From Adiantum capillus-veneris (lineage: Eukaryota > Streptophyta > Polypodiopsida > Polypodiales > Pteridaceae), in contig CM043968.1 of assembly GCA_014529385.2 (NCBI GenBank), positions 26,033,513 through 26,091,512 of the forward strand: a stretch of DNA of 58,000 nt. The letters are read 5' to 3'. The stretch's first letter is position 1. Each line of letters opens with the position of its first letter. This document shows, piece by piece, positions 57,214-58,000 of this stretch. The notes under the pieces were generated by a model. The model had not been told where the DNA came from. It searched no databases and saw nothing but the letters and a program-made list of their open reading frames with translations. The position numbers and the translations under genes are program-made.

Positions 57214-57780
57214 TGTAGGCTTTGGCTTTCACCCAAAATTTTGTACTTTACTTTAGACACAGAGAGAGAGTACTTTGCAAAGGTAACGTGCGGCGAGAAC
57301 TAACACTTAAAGCGCACACACGACTCGGAAGCTAGAATGCTCCGAGCAGACGCCGACAACTTGTCGGCCCCAAAATTGGCGCCCCTTTCGGTATTTCTTT
57401 ATTCTTGAAGAGGATAGATTACAAAGTAGAGTCCTGGGAATTCTTTACGTGTATCCAGCTAGATACCACCTATTTTGGTAAAATTTCGGCAGCATAACAG
57501 CCCCAAAACTTGCCCGAAACCAATTCCCCTGTTCGAACTCACTTCCAGTGACATAGACCCTTTGATTTCTGCCCAAAAACAGTAAATTCAGCACGCTGTA
57601 TTTACTGTTTTTTTCCTTGTTTTCAGCCCTAAACAGTCGCCGAACTGTCCTCTATCAGTGGGGCATTGCTCCCCATATGGCTGAAAAACAGTCAAAATTC
57701 AGCGCATAACCAGCTCTGAAAACGCGCCTGTACGTTTTATCACCCTCACCGGTGCCTGCTTTTGGAGTAGCAATTAGCTA
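57214..57780 (-). mobile_element. Putative LTR, type A2
   Basis: It resembles 2,003-2,620: TGTAG start, TTTCACCC, AGCAGACGCC, and the block GGCCCCAAAATTGGCGCC (57,367-57,384) followed by CCTTTCGGTATTTCTTTATT. It does not match the 3' LTR at 52,071-52,776 outside that block. The right end is not defined. Confidence 0.5.
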
Positions 57781-58000
57781 CTCCTGTTCTTGCTCAGAGA
57801 GGCTCTTGCCTCAGCAAAAACTCATGTAACCACACAGCTGTGTATGAGTCAAATGAAGAACCCTCTTGCGGGGCATCACATTACTGCACGTAGGGAAGAG
57901 AGAGAGCAGTGTGAGGTATGGAGGACATGACTTCTTGCACTACACTGTACATGAGAGGGAAAGCTTGGAGTCAATAGCTCTTAACCTGTGGCAGGTTGCA
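57781..58000. other. Unassigned DNA at window end
   Basis: No feature supported. It may still be LTR or flanking DNA. Confidence 0.4.

Overview
The window reads as nuclear DNA of a land plant with a large, retrotransposon-rich genome. The evidence is one split host gene for a chloroplast protein (CPP1, a J-like chaperone of protochlorophyllide oxidoreductase), plant-type primer-binding sites complementary to initiator tRNA-Met, chromodomain-bearing Ty3/gypsy elements, Ty1/copia remnants and a tRNA-derived SINE. The lineage (seed plant, fern or lycophyte) cannot be decided from the sequence. There are no prokaryotic operons, rRNA genes or CRISPR arrays.

Region 1 (1-22,458) is a nest of decayed LTR retrotransposons. 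Chromovirus family 'A' is present in several minus-strand pieces (1-2,000, 2,625-2,804, 13,666-16,197, 18,084-18,253, 19,318-19,941) and one plus-strand 5' end (19,942-22,458). Interrupting family A are three head-to-head palindromes with the same polarity, left arm minus and right arm plus. They are a 10.9 kb palindrome of chromovirus family 'B' (2,805-13,665), a 1.9 kb palindrome of LTR family 'C' (16,198-18,083), and a 1.06 kb palindrome of A-type LTR sequence (18,254-19,317). The right B arm keeps an 858-codon pol ORF (RT, RNase H, integrase, chromodomain). All other element genes are broken. A solo A LTR with a clean 5-bp target duplication sits in reverse orientation inside another A LTR.

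Region 2 (22,456-36,518) is a tandem array of eight complete and one partial copies of a 1,664-1,666 bp unit. Every unit carries the same apparent two-exon 3' end of an unidentified protein gene (31 + 20 codons, stop included in the second exon, canonical splice signals). The array starts abruptly inside a gag gene and ends with a rearranged, truncated unit.

Region 3 (36,519-45,600) is mostly non-coding. It holds a 512-bp tandem duplication, long dinucleotide repeats, a SINE with a 15-bp target duplication, and a non-autonomous Ty1/copia element inserted precisely into one side of that SINE's target duplication.

Region 4 (45,632 to beyond 50,132) is the only recognisable host gene. CPP1 exons 1 and 2 are separated by a 3.7 kb intron with a GC-AG boundary and several transposon remnants. 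The C-terminal exon is not found before the window ends.

Region 5 (50,498-58,000) contains an LTR and primer-binding site of family 'D', then another degenerate minus-strand A element (3' LTR 52,071-52,776, pol, protease, zinc knuckle) next to an unmatched LTR at about 57,214. Family letters A-D are local labels. Identities and boundaries were judged by eye, without alignment software.
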